From: Acipenser ruthenus
Lineage: Eukaryota; Chordata; Actinopteri; Acipenseriformes; Acipenseridae
Direction: 5' to 3'
DNA length: 64,000 nucleotides
Assembly: GCF_902713425.1 (NCBI RefSeq)
Contig: NC_081198.1
Coordinates: 22,551,188 to 22,615,187, forward strand
Shown here: one piece after another, positions 42,101-51,915 of the stretch
Position numbering within the stretch: the stretch's first letter is position 1
Layout: each line of letters begins with the position of its first letter
Notes under the pieces: generated by a model
The model's database searches: none
What the model saw: only the letters and a program-made list of their open reading frames with translations
What the model was told of the DNA's origin: nothing
Translations under genes and position numbers: made by a program

Positions 42101-42581
42101 GAGCACAATTGAAGTCACCTGACACGATGACGGGTACGTTCCCCAGCAGGAGTGGACGCAGCTGTGGAAAAAATTGAACTCTTTCGTTTTGGTTAGTGGG
42201 TGCATAGACATTGACCAGTCTGAGGGGAGTGTTGTTGTATGTCACATCCACGCTCAGAATTCTACCAGGTTCTACCTCCCTGCTGCTGCGGGAGGTAATA
42301 AATGGGTTTTTAAACAGGATACCTACTCCGTCGGCTCTGGCTATGTTGGAGCCCGACCAGAAGGAGTCCCCCAGGGTCCAACTCTCCTTCAGGTCCCTAT
42401 AATCAGGGCTCGACGAAATACCACACTCCTGCAGAAAGATGAGATCTGCTTTCAAGTTAGCTAGATAGTTTAGTACATCAAATCTTTTTTGTGTCTCCCT
42501 GATGCTCCTGACATTAACAGACACACATATCAGGGCCATCAGGGTAGCTAACAAGAAAAGGAGTCGCTGCGTCCACCCCAT
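39138..42581 (-). CDS. Family A ORF2 (A6), open
   Basis: 1147 residues with all motifs present. Private changes include A364S, V401A, T470M and C593G, the last close to the catalytic Asp598. It shares R826S with A4. Confidence 0.94.
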   Translation of the reverse strand: MGWTQRLLFLLATLMALICVSVNVRSIRETQKRFDVLNYLANLKADLIFLQECGISSSPDYRDLKESWTLGDSFWSGSNIARADGVGILFKNPFITSRSSREVEPGRILSVDVTYNNTPLRLVNVYAPTNQNERVQFFPQLRPLLLGNVPVIVSGDFNCALRDVDRSRPRNDRSSRVLSSVIFDFSLCDAGKDLVPPFTWVSSSGTSFSRIDLVLHTSSLTKTAVDTQAVFFSDHRLLQVTLQVPQTSQMGSGVWKLNTSLLDDPSIAAAYKSRLVEWTTLRDLFNSPIEWWEMVKMRTKGYFIAAGKRKAKERRAKYKYLNAALQRLSLLQLRGFPVSDEIAQTKLDLSVLCREEQRKVMHNSKVQKMEEDEKCTRFFFQKTREKRHLMSSMLDSRGRIAEDSEGVKKVVENFYRDLYNIKATDDTLIEWFLSQLEPDSVRDDEEEEKDPELTLEELTQAVKTMNTGKMPGPDGIPGEYYHLFWDTLKVHLAEVYRAVYREKRLGPSMRESVITLLHKKGEVKDLRNWRPISLLCVDYKILAKALMLRLQVHLPLVIGPDQACGVPGRSITDILMLTRDILAYSRERNHPLGLFNLDQEKAFDRVSHEYMYKVMDQMKFAPGLREWVKTIYTNISTRVLVNRHLTGKISIQSGVRQGCPLSPLLYVVCIEPLLQAIRRDTNITGFQLPGSNGVQVKTTAYMDDVSLICTNTSSVPRISNILEKYCTATGAVINKSKSEVYVSKNWQVDRELSDMYPVKKDKIKILGLIFENNSSGAQSWTAAINQVRKKIGGWSTRSLTMTGRVLITKSILFPILSYVGKIFPPDSTTKKVVDRIIHRFIWGSKMERVKRATLSKADKKGGKGVPDVVQLTRVQGLTQTIKNIQALDRKVCYMNRFYFATCLRALGLCTIDNTVPYSWDPPLYYRTLRDTIYKLGLDKAKLASWEYKAVTKYLAGSQEIEKVATFSLTQSQKIWENVSHSCLSNVQKDIAWNTVHSALPTRAFMFRRGLAQVETCPYAKCRKRETPAHIFWECDVAGSVWLSVSVFLNRFADTAKMTAETVLYGPAGGITTSTAKCVWRVINVVKQILWEGRNVCVYHKQELDTITTTRRAQTLIKDFVILDIRTLGKDKACAEWRIAGLQDVKME

Positions 42582-42586
42582 AGCGA

Positions 42587-43483
42587 CTATGATTGGGAGG
42601 TCGGGACACTCTTCCTACTCTTAGCTCTACGCTTGCTTCGAGGGGGCTTGGGCTTATTTGCAACTCCCATCACCCCTGAGAAGGTACTCACTGCTGCCTC
42701 GTCCAAGAAAGCACCGTCTTTATATGCACAGTATGTGGAGTTGTTGGGGCTATTCAACTCCCCACAAGGTAAGTCTGGTGGAACTTGCTCAGGGCCCCTC
42801 GGAACGTGTGGGTCAGCTTTGTCCTGGGGGGGGGTTATGACAGACAGCATTCTTTGGCTGTTACCGTCTGTTGAATTGGAGCTGTTAGCAGACTTCTGGC
42901 TTACCGCGTCCAGGGGTATTCCCATGTCCTCCAGTGCTGTATCTAGGAGGACCTCTAGGGGGCCCCTGGTTTTGCCCATACAAGGGAGGGGGTCAAGGAT
43001 GCTTTGAAGGGAGGCCCTTCGCTTGAAGAGGGTCATTGCTACCGAGGTACTGCTGGTCAGGGAAGGTGTTGACCCCGACCTCTCCCTCGGTGCATTAGTG
43101 AACACCTCTTCTGCGAGGTGTGCTAGGGTTTGTGCCAACGACTGGGAAGGCTGGCTGGGGATGCCCTGGCTGGCTGCTACCTGCCCACTAGGCGGCAGTG
43201 TAGCCGTCCCACTCGCCTCCGTCTCTGCCTGCGAGGGCAAGACTGGGGACTTTGTGTGGACATTAGCTGGTTTTGGATCTATGGGGGCCACCTGCAACTT
43301 GCTGTCTTTGATCCTGATCTTCTTTCTTTTCCCCCCCTCGTCTCTACCCTTTCTTTTCCCCACCCTCTGCTGGTTCTTCACTCCCTTCCCCTCCTTCTCA
43401 CTCTCACTTTCACTGTCGCTTTCGCTTTCCTCCCCCACGGACTCAATCCTTATGGCGTCATAACGAGAGCCGAGGGGGAGTGC
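42587..43483 (-). pseudogene. Family A ORF1 C-terminal fragment (A6)
   Basis: Same fragment as in A4, but with the standard TAG stop five bases before the ORF2 ATG. The upstream open frame to 43684 is spacer translation. Confidence 0.88.
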
Positions 43484-43868
43484 AAGGTCATACCAAGCTG
43501 CTATGCTGTGCAAGGTGCCTTGGGTAACTACAACTGTGCCTCGCTGGCTGGCTGGCTTGCTAAGAAGGTCCTGGCATAGGGACATGTTCCACCACACTTG
43601 TCTGGTTAGCTGCATGCTCCCAGGAGACAACCTGCTGCTGTCTACATCATCACCACATGTGAATAAAAGAAAGAAAGACAGCAAGAAAGAGAGAAAGAAA
43701 GAGAGAAAGAGAGAAAGAAAGAGAGAAAGAAAGAAAGAGAGAAAGAAAAAAAAAAGAAGTAAAACAGCGGGAAAACTTGCATCAACACTGGCACTCTCCC
43801 TCCAGCAGGGGTAGACAAAATGCTCACAGGAGAGATCCAGATCTGACTTTGACCAACGTTAGAGAAAG

Positions 43869-44056
43869 GTGTGCACCGTTCCCGGAGGTACTGCAATACC
43901 GGGCCGATGCGTGGAGTGGACGGAGCAAGCCCCTGTTCCATCTCCCGATTCCAAAAATCAATTTAATATATGGTCCCCTGATAGGGGACGTATCAGATAT
44001 TAAACTGATAAGAACAGATACTACACTTGATCTTAGCCAAAAGGCCGAGAAGCGAT
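43869..44056 (-). ncRNA. RNU2: U2 snRNA gene, intact (G18)
   Basis: Consensus U2 with PSE and 3' box. Confidence 0.97.
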
Positions 44057-44642
44057 GGCGACTTGGCCCTTGCCCGGGGCCCCCCAGCCCGGACGGCACA
44101 GGGGGATTCAAAGGTGGGTGCAAAATTCCAAGCACAAGCAGACCCCCAAAAAACGGGCTGCTGCTTCCAGAGGGGAAATGTGCAATTTAAGCAGGAGAAA
44201 ACAAAACAAAGCAAAAACACACACATAACACCAAAAACAAAACATAAACTGGCGGAGTGCGTCTTACAAATAGTCATGCCAAGCTGCTATGCTGTGCAAG
44301 GTGCCTTGGGTAACTACAACTGTGCCTCGCTGGCTGGCTGGCTTGCTAAGAAGGTCCTGGCATAGGGACATGTTCCACCACACTTGTCTGGTTAGCTGCA
44401 TGCTCCCAGGAAACAACCTGCTGCTGTCTACATCATCACCACATGTGAATAAAAGAAAGAAAGACAGCAAGAAAGAGAGAAAGAAAGAGAGAAAGAGAGA
44501 AAGAAAGAAAGAGAGAAAGAAAAAAAAAAGAAGTAAAACGGCGGGAAAACATGCATCAACACTGGCACTCTCCCTCCAGCAGGGGTAGACAAAATGCTCA
44601 CAGGAGAGATCCAGATCTGACTTTGACCAACGTTAGAGAAAG

Positions 44643-44830
44643 GTGTGCACCGTTCCCGGAGGTACTGCAATACCGGGCCGATGCGTGGAGTGGACGGAGC
44701 AAGCCCCTGTTCCATCTCCCGATTCCAAAAATCAATTTAATATATGGTCCCCTGATAGGGGACGTATCAGATATTAAACTGATAAGAACAGATACTAAAC
44801 TTGATCTTAGCCAAAAGGCCGAGAAGCGAT
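44643..44830 (-). ncRNA. RNU2: U2 snRNA gene (G19) with altered branch-point recognition sequence
   Basis: Complete length and promoter, but RNA nt 33 is U instead of G (plus-strand a at 44798), changing GUAGUA to UUAGUA. This hexamer pairs with the intron branch site and is nearly invariant in eukaryotes, so the product would be a variant U2 or the gene is inactive. Confidence 0.93.
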
Positions 44831-45427
44831 GGCGACTTGGCCCTTGCCCGGGGCCCCCCAGCCCGGACGGCACAGGGGGATTCAAAGGTGGGTGCAAAAT
44901 TCCAAGCACAAGCAGACCCCCAAAAAACGGGCTGCTGCTTCCAGAGGGGAAATGTGCAATTTAAGCAGGAGAAAACAAAACAAAGCAAAAACACACACAT
45001 AACACCAAAAACAAAACATAAACTGGCGGAGTGCGTCTTACAAATAGTCATGCCAAGCTGCTATGCTGTGCAAGGTGCCTTGGGTAACTACAACTGTGCC
45101 TCGCTGGCTGGCTGGCTTGCTAAGAAGGTCCTGGCATAGGGACATGTTCCACCACACTTGTCTGGTTAGCTGCATGCTCCCAGGAAACAACCTGCTGCTG
45201 TCTACATCATCACCACATGTGAATAAAAGAAAGAAAGACAGCAAGAAAGAAAGAGAGAAAGAAAGAGAGAAAGAGAGAAAGAAAGAAAGAGAGAAAGAGA
45301 GAAAGAAAAAAAAAGAAGTAAAACGGCGGGAAAACTTGCATCAACACTGGCACTCTCCCTCCAGCAGGGGTAGACAAAATGCTCACAGGAGAGATCCAGA
45401 TCTGACTTTGACCAACGTTAGAGAAAG

Positions 45428-45561
45428 GTGTGCACCGTTCCCGGAGGTACTGCAATACCGGGCCGATGCGTGGAGTGGACGGAGCAAGCCCCTGTTCCAT
45501 CTCCGATTCCAAAAATCAATTTAATATATGGTCCCCTGATAGGGGACGTATCAGATATTAA
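45428..45561 (-). ncRNA. U2 snRNA 3' fragment (nt 54-188) left by A7
   Basis: Same gatattaa junction as beside A2. One base is missing (ctccgatt for ctcccgatt near 45503), so the stub has begun to drift. Confidence 0.94.
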
Positions 45562-48500
45562 TACTCTTTTATTGAGATTTTACATTTTTTTACATTTACA
45601 CCCATTCGTTTTTTCATTCATTTTACATTTCTTTTAAAGATGACATTCATGCATACAGACATACATTTTGTTTTAAAAGCATTTAAAACACATTTAAAAA
45701 CACCAAGACAATTGTGCTTTGTACATGGTTAAAACAGACACAGATTAAAATCAACATGAAAAAAACCTGTGCTGTTTTAAAAGTGACTGGAAAAAAAGAA
45801 CCATCTATAAAAAACCAGTGCTTGTGAGGGCCGGGGAGTGCTCTCTAAAAGGTTCAAAAGTGAACATAAAACTAGATCTAAAACAGGGACAGGGGAAAAG
45901 GGACAGTGTATAAAACAGTGAGTTAAAATTCTAAAATTTTAAAACACTTAAAATGTAACTTTTAATAGTTTACATTAAAAATCTTAAAGATACATAAAAC
46001 AAAACAAAACAAAATCAAATAAAACATTCAACGTAAATCAAATAAAAGTCCATAAAACTGAAACAAAAGACTACATAAAACCAGGGCACCGTTGAAAAAC
46101 GGTCATGCCAGCTAAAAAGGGCGGAATGCTGGCATGACAAAATAAATAAAAGGCTTAGCGGTGCCCTGTAGTCCCGCTCCTAGGAGCTAACGGTTCCAGT
46201 TTTTTCCTTTATTCCATCTTCACGTCCTGAAGTCCGGCGATCCTCCACTCCGCGCAGGCCTTGTCCTTCCCGAGGGTCCGGATGTCCAGAATTACAAAGT
46301 CCTTGATAAGAGTTTGTGCCCTTCTGGTCGTGGTGATAGTGTCTAGCTCCTGCTTGTGATAGACACAGACGTTACGGCCTTCCCACAGGATCTGCTTGAC
46401 AACATTGATGACACGCCAAACGCACTTAGCTGTGCTGGTAGTGATTCCTCCCGCAGGCCCATAGAGCACAGTCTCAGCGGTCATCTTGGCCGTGTCAGCA
46501 AACCTGTTTAGGAAGACAGAGACAGAGAGCCAGACACTGCCAGCCACATCACACTCCCAGAAGATATGGGCTGGTGTTTCTCTCTTGCGGCACTTTGCAT
46601 AGGGGCATGTTTCTACTTGGGCTAGTCCCCTCCTGAACATGAACGCTCGAGTGGGGAGTGCACTGTGGACGGTGTTCCATGCTATATCCTTCTGGACATT
46701 ACTGAGGCAGCTGTGAGACACATTCTCCCAGATTTTTTGGCTTTGGGTGAGGGAGAATGTAGCTACTTTTTCAATTTCCTGGGAACCGGCAAGATATTTA
46801 GTTACAGCCTTGTATTCCCAGGAGGCCAATTTTGCTTTATCTAAGCCCAATTTATATATAGTGTCCCTTAAGGTTCTATAATACAATGGGGGGTCCCAGG
46901 AGTACGGCACGGTGTTATCAATAGTGCAGAGGCCCAAGGCCCTGAGACAGGTGGCAAAATAGAAACGATTCATGTAACATACCTTCCTGTCCAGGGCCTG
47001 GATGTTCTTGATAGTTTGCGTGAGCCCCTGCACTCGGGTGAGCTGCACAACGTCCGGGACCCCCTTACCTCCCTTCTTGTCGGCTTTACTCAGGGTGGCT
47101 CGCTTTACCCTCTCCATCTTGCTGCCCCAGATAAAGCGGTGGATAATGCGGTCCACCACTTTTTTGGTGGTCCTGTCTGGGGGAAAGATTTTTCCTACAT
47201 AAGAGAGGATGGGGAACAGTATAGACTTGGTTATTAATACTCTACCCGTCATTGTTAAGGATCTTGTGCTCCATCCGCCAATCTTTTTACGGACCTGGTT
47301 AATGGCCGCCGTCCAGCTCTGGGCCCCCGAGCTATTGTTCTCGAAAATGAGGCCCAGAATATTGATTTTGTCCTTTTTGACAGGGTACATGTCCGACAGT
47401 TCCCTATCTACCTGCCAATTTTTAGACACGTAGACTTCGCTCTTGGACTTATTAATCACTGCCCCGGTCGCCGTGCAGTACTTCTCAAGGATATTACTAA
47501 TCCGAGGTACCGACGATGTGTTGGTGCAAATGAGTGACACATCGTCCATATATGCTGTTGTTTTGACCTGGACCCCGTTGGATCCAGGCAGCTGGAAACC
47601 AGTTATATTGGTATCCCTACGAATTGCCTGCAGGAGGGGTTCAATGCACACGACATATAGCAGTGGGGATAGTGGGCAACCCTGTCTGACCCCTGACTGG
47701 ATAGATATTTTACCAGTCAGGTGCCTGTTCACCAAGACTCGGGTACTAATGTTTGTATATATGGTTTTAACCCACTCCCTAAGTCCAGGAGCGAATTTCA
47801 TCTGGTCCATCACTTTGTACATATATTCATGGCTTACCCTATCGAACGCCTTCTCCTGGTCAAGGTTGAACAGGCAGAGGGGATGGTTCCGTTCTCTAGA
47901 ATAAGCCAGAATGTCCCTTGTTAACATTAAAATATCCGTGATGGACCTCCCTGGGACGCCACAAGCCTGGTCAGGGCCAATGACCAAAGGGAGGTGTACT
48001 TGTAGCCGGAGCATCAGAGCTTTGGCTAGTATCTTGTAATCCACGCAAAGGAGGCTGATTGGGCGCCAATTCCGTAGATCTTTAACTTCCCCTTTCTTAT
48101 GAAGGAGAGTAATTACACTCTCCCGCATAGAAGGGCCCAACCGCTTCTCCCTGTAGACCGCTCTGTAGACCTCCGCTAAATGGACTTTTAGCGTGTCCCA
48201 AAAAAGATGGTAATACTCACCCGGGATGCCATCTGGACCTGGCGTCTTACCGGTGTTCATGGTCTTAACCGCCTGGGTGAGCTCCTCCAGCGTGAGTTCT
48301 GGGTCCTTCTCCTCCTCCTCGTCGTCCCGCACTGAGTCAGGCTCCAACTGGCTCAGGAACCACTCTATCAGGGTGTCATCTGTAGCTTTGATGTTATACA
48401 GGTCCCTATAGAAGTTCTCTACCACTTTTTTCACTCCCTCACTATCCTCTACTATCCTCCCCCTGCTGTCGAGCATGGAGGACATCAAGTGCCGCTTCTC

Positions 48501-51213
48501 CCTCGTTTTCTGGAAGAAGAAGCGAGTACACTTTTCGTCTTCCTCCATTTTTTGCACTTTTGCATTGTGCATGACCTTTCGTTGTTCCTCCCTACAAAGC
48601 ACTGAAAGATCTAGCTTGGTCTGGGCTATCTCGTCGCTTACAGGGAACCCCCGAAGCTGAAGCAGGCTCAGACGCTGGAGGGCAGCATTCAGGTATTTAT
48701 ATTTGGCCCTCCTTTCTTTTGCTTTCCTCTTGCCTGCTGCTATGAAATAACCCTTAGTTCTCATTTTGACCATCTCCCACCACTCTATAGGGGAGTTAAA
48801 TAGGTCACGCAAAGTGGTCCACTCAACAAGCCTGCTCTTATAGGCTGCAGCTATGGAGGGGTCATCGAGTAAGGAGGTGTTTAATTTCCAGACCCCTGAC
48901 CCCATCTGGGAGGTCTGAGGGACCTGCAATGTTACCTGCAGGAGCCTATGGTCAGAGAAGAAGACGGCCTGGGTGTCTACTGCCGTCTTCGTAAGGGAGC
49001 TGGTATGCAGGACGAGATCTATACGGGAGAAGGAGGTCCCAGATGAGCTCACCCAGGTAAAGGGAGGCACCAGGTCCTTACCTGCATCACACAGGGAGAA
49101 ATCAGATATTACGGAGGACAAAACTCTACTAGAGCGGTCGTTGCGTGGCCTGCTCCGGTCTACGTCCCTCAGAGCACAATTGAAGTCACCTGACACGATG
49201 ACGGGTACGTTCCCCAGCAGGAGTGGACGCAGCTGTGGAAAAAATTGAACTCTTTCGTTTTGGTTAGTGGGTGCGTAGACATTGACCAGTCTGAGGGGAG
49301 TGTTGTTGTATGTCACATCCACGCTCAGAATTCTACCAGGTTCTACCTCCCTGCTGCTGCGGGAGGTAATAAATGGGTTTTTAAACAGGATACCTACTCC
49401 GTCGGCTCTGGCTATGTTGGAGCCCGACCAGAAGGAGTCCCCCAGGGTCCAACTCTCCTTCAGGTCCCTATAATCAGGGCTCGACGAAATACCACACTCC
49501 TGCAGAAAGATGAGATCTGCTTTCAAGTTAGCTAGATAGTTTAGTACATCAAATCTTTTTTGTGTCTCCCTGATGCTCCTGACATTAACAGACACACATA
49601 TCAGGGCCATCAGGGTAGCTAACAAGAAAAGGAGTCGCTGCGTCCACCCCATAGCGACTATGATTGGGAGGTCGGGACACTCTTCCTACTCTTAGCTCTA
49701 CGCTTGCTTCGAGGGGGCTTGGGCTTATTTGCAACTCCCATCACCCCTGAGAAGGTACTCACTGCTGCCTCGTCCAAGAAGGCACCGTCTTTATATGCAC
49801 AGTACGTGGAGTTGTTGGGGCTATTCAACTCCCCACAAGGTAAGTCTGGTGGAACTTGCTCAGGGCCCCTCGGAACGTGTGGGTCAGCTTTGTCCTGGGG
49901 GGGGGTTATGACAGACAGCATTCTTTGGCTGTTACCGTCTGTTGAGTTGGAGCTGTTAGCAGACTTCTGGCTTACCGCGTCCAGGGGTATTCCCATGTCC
50001 TCCAGTGCTGTATCTAGGAGGACCTCTAGGGGGCCCCTGGTTTTGCCCATACAAGGGAGTGGGTCAAGGATGCTTTGAAGGGAGGCCCTTCGCTTGAAGA
50101 GGGTCATTGCTACCGAGGTACTGCTGGTCAGGGAAGGTGTTGACCCCGACCTCTCCCTCGGTGCATTAGTGAACACCTCTTCTGCGAGGTGTGCTAGGGT
50201 TTGTGCCAACGACTGGGAAGGCTGGCTGGGGATGCCCTGGCTGGCTGCTACCTGCCCACTAGGCGGCAGTGTAGCCGTCCCACTCGCCTCCGTCTCTGCC
50301 TGCGAGGGCAAGACTGGGGACTTTGTGTGGACATTAGCTGGTTTTGGATCTATGGGGGCCACCTGCAACTTGCTGTCTTTGATCCTGATCTTCTTTCTTT
50401 TCCCCCCCTCGTCTCTACCCTTTCTTTTCCCCACCCTCTGCTGGTTCTTCACTCCCTTCCCCTCCTTCTCACTCTCACTTTCACTGTCGCTTTCGCTTTC
50501 CTCCCCCACGGACTCAATCCTTATGGCGTCATAACGAGAGCCGAGGGGGAGTGCTGGCGCTGAGAGGGCCCTACTCAGGGGGGGGCCGCTGCTGGGTCCG
50601 GGCTCCCTCCCTGCCTCGTGTTCTGCATCAGAGGAGCTACTGGAGGAGCTAGTGGAGTAGCTGTTGTACTCTCTCTCTGGGCTGGGGGAAGGGGTCCTCG
50701 TAAAACGGGACATGTCTCGGGGGCGGGGGGGTGATGGGGGTGCTGGTGATGATGGTGGTGCTGGAGTCTGGGTCTTGGATACTGTTGGTGGTGATGTGGA
50801 CTGATCTTTGTTACTTGCTCCCTCTTCCTGCTCAGGCCTAGGCTTGTTCATGTTTGCCTTGCTGGCTCTGGCCATGTTGGCATAGGAAGAGGGGCAGTCC
50901 TTAAACAGGTGCCCCTTCTTTCCACACAAATTGCACTGCCTCTCTTCTCTGCAGTGGCTGGTCTCGTGGGGGGCGCCGCAGTTCCTGCACTTAACTACAG
51001 TACACGCGGCCGCCAGGTGTCCTAATTCCCCACATTTCCTGCAGAGTTTTGGCATCCCATTATAGAATACCAGCCCTCTGTTGGGCCCTAACACTATGGA
51101 GTTTGGAATGTGGCGGACGCCTCCAATGCCCGATGGATCAACATTAAGGCGTACCAGCCACTTTCTGGCTCCTGTCCAAACCCCATCTTCGTCTGTAATT
51201 TTCCTCCCTTCTG
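45562..51213 (-). mobile_element. LINE family A copy 7, 5' side joined to family B
   Basis: Holds the complete 3' UTR, a full ORF2 and ORF1 from residue 133 (GRKITDEDG) onward. At 51213 the A sequence stops and family B endonuclease sequence begins, on the same strand. The 3' UTR has several small differences from other copies (aggttcaaaag insertion near 45850), so this is a more diverged A copy. Confidence 0.92.
46209..49652 (-). CDS. Family A ORF2 (A7), open
   Basis: 1147 residues with Arg210 and all endonuclease, YMDD and zinc motifs. One private change, K764N, is visible. It is the best preserved ORF2 in terms of consensus. Confidence 0.95.
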   Translation of the reverse strand: MGWTQRLLFLLATLMALICVSVNVRSIRETQKRFDVLNYLANLKADLIFLQECGISSSPDYRDLKESWTLGDSFWSGSNIARADGVGILFKNPFITSRSSREVEPGRILSVDVTYNNTPLRLVNVYAPTNQNERVQFFPQLRPLLLGNVPVIVSGDFNCALRDVDRSRPRNDRSSRVLSSVISDFSLCDAGKDLVPPFTWVSSSGTSFSRIDLVLHTSSLTKTAVDTQAVFFSDHRLLQVTLQVPQTSQMGSGVWKLNTSLLDDPSIAAAYKSRLVEWTTLRDLFNSPIEWWEMVKMRTKGYFIAAGKRKAKERRAKYKYLNAALQRLSLLQLRGFPVSDEIAQTKLDLSVLCREEQRKVMHNAKVQKMEEDEKCTRFFFQKTREKRHLMSSMLDSRGRIVEDSEGVKKVVENFYRDLYNIKATDDTLIEWFLSQLEPDSVRDDEEEEKDPELTLEELTQAVKTMNTGKTPGPDGIPGEYYHLFWDTLKVHLAEVYRAVYREKRLGPSMRESVITLLHKKGEVKDLRNWRPISLLCVDYKILAKALMLRLQVHLPLVIGPDQACGVPGRSITDILMLTRDILAYSRERNHPLCLFNLDQEKAFDRVSHEYMYKVMDQMKFAPGLREWVKTIYTNISTRVLVNRHLTGKISIQSGVRQGCPLSPLLYVVCIEPLLQAIRRDTNITGFQLPGSNGVQVKTTAYMDDVSLICTNTSSVPRISNILEKYCTATGAVINKSKSEVYVSKNWQVDRELSDMYPVKKDKINILGLIFENNSSGAQSWTAAINQVRKKIGGWSTRSLTMTGRVLITKSILFPILSYVGKIFPPDRTTKKVVDRIIHRFIWGSKMERVKRATLSKADKKGGKGVPDVVQLTRVQGLTQTIKNIQALDRKVCYMNRFYFATCLRALGLCTIDNTVPYSWDPPLYYRTLRDTIYKLGLDKAKLASWEYKAVTKYLAGSQEIEKVATFSLTQSQKIWENVSHSCLSNVQKDIAWNTVHSALPTRAFMFRRGLAQVETCPYAKCRKRETPAHIFWECDVAGSVWLSVSVFLNRFADTAKMTAETVLYGPAGGITTSTAKCVWRVINVVKQILWEGRNVCVYHKQELDTITTTRRAQTLIKDFVILDIRTLGKDKACAEWRIAGLQDVKME

Positions 51214-51529
51214 TACCCCCCTCTATTGACATCACTACCATATCATGGTCAGACCCCCAACATGGTAAAATCTTACACTCTTTAACCTTAATCTCTTGTG
51301 AAGTGAAAAAATAATCTAACCTGCTTTGATGCCCTCTAGTGTTCCTCCATGTGTACCCCACTCCATCTTTATACAACCCTCTATATGCATCCTTTAATTT
51401 ATAATTTTGAGTTTCTTTTAACAGATATTTCCCTGTAAAATCCAGCTCAGCTCCCCTTTCTGTACTATCTACCGAAGTATTAAAATCACCTCCCAATATG
51501 ACCTTTTTGTTAGTATCTAACAAAAACAC
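49658..51529 (-). CDS. Chimeric ORF: family B endonuclease C-terminal half fused to family A ORF1
   Basis: An uninterrupted 623-codon frame. The first 107 or so residues are the second half of a family B endonuclease (GGDFNTSVDS, SRLDYFF, WGSDHDMV). They continue in frame into family A ORF1 from GRKITDEDG, including all three CCHC knuckles and the complete tail. No known LINE protein has this order, so it is a product of the A/B junction. The true translation start is unclear because the family B frame is shifted just upstream. Downstream, the TAG stop and ORF2 ATG keep the usual five-base spacing. Confidence 0.85.
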   Translation of the reverse strand: MFLLDTNKKVILGGDFNTSVDSTERGAELDFTGKYLLKETQNYKLKDAYRGLYKDGVGYTWRNTRGHQSRLDYFFTSQEIKVKECKILPCWGSDHDMVVMSIEGGTEGRKITDEDGVWTGARKWLVRLNVDPSGIGGVRHIPNSIVLGPNRGLVFYNGMPKLCRKCGELGHLAAACTVVKCRNCGAPHETSHCREERQCNLCGKKGHLFKDCPSSYANMARASKANMNKPRPEQEEGASNKDQSTSPPTVSKTQTPAPPSSPAPPSPPRPRDMSRFTRTPSPSPEREYNSYSTSSSSSSSDAEHEAGREPGPSSGPPLSRALSAPALPLGSRYDAIRIESVGEESESDSESESEKEGKGVKNQQRVGKRKGRDEGGKRKKIRIKDSKLQVAPIDPKPANVHTKSPVLPSQAETEASGTATLPPSGQVAASQGIPSQPSQSLAQTLAHLAEEVFTNAPRERSGSTPSLTSSTSVAMTLFKRRASLQSILDPLPCMGKTRGPLEVLLDTALEDMGIPLDAVSQKSANSSNSTDGNSQRMLSVITPPQDKADPHVPRGPEQVPPDLPCGELNSPNNSTYCAYKDGAFLDEAAVSTFSGVMGVANKPKPPRSKRRAKSRKSVPTSQS

Positions 51530-51906
51530 AAAATCCTTGAAAAACTGTAATCTTTTGGTAGGATTGCATGGTGCATAGATGTTAATAAGCCTATATTTCT
51601 GCCCCCCATCATACCATCTACTACCATTAATCTCCCTGGTACCACTGTTAACACATTTTCAATAATCATTTCACTACCCTTCACCAGTACCCCCAATCCA
51701 TCAGAGTGTACATTACCCACACTCCAAAATGAAACCCCCCCAGTCCAGTCCCTTGAGAACTTTTTGAAGTCCATTTCATCCCGAAGGTGACACTCTTGCA
51801 AAAAACAAATGTTAAAGGGCATCAATGCCAAAGACAAAAATATTGCAGCTCTTTTCTCCCTGTCCCTTAAACCCCTTACATTTAAAGTTACTACCTTGAA
51901 GTCCAT
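51214..51906 (-). pseudogene. Family B ORF2, endonuclease part only
   Basis: Starts ATGGACTTC at 51906, nine bases after the ORF1 stop. Residues show an APE endonuclease: TLNVRG, LQEC, then GGDFN and SDHD in a second frame. A frameshift lies in the C run at about 51601-51606, between the two parts. The reverse transcriptase is missing. The second part is shared with the chimeric frame at 49658-51529. Confidence 0.87.
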
Positions 51907-51915
51907 CAAAAAGAA

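Larger units (their letters stand above)
38505..43483 (-). mobile_element. LINE family A copy 6, 5'-truncated
   Basis: Duplicate of A4, with the same 3' junction, 5' truncation and aagg filler before the spacer (tcataccaagc here, one base changed). Confidence 0.94.
10799..45561 (-). repeat. Higher-order segmental duplication: A3-U2-A4-U2 and A5-U2-A6-U2
   Basis: Segment 1 (10799-29749) and segment 2 (29750-45561) have the same order of LINE copies with identical junctions, truncations and shared private mutations. Segment 1 has four U2 genes in each spacer block and segment 2 has two. The simplest account is one duplication followed by unequal exchange within the U2 arrays. Confidence 0.88.
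43484..45561 (-). repeat. U2 tandem unit block VI (two genes plus stub)
   Basis: Gene starts at 44056 and 44830 (774 bp apart because of a shorter microsatellite). Microsatellites are at 43662-43759, 44449-44532 and 45222-45319. Confidence 0.95.
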
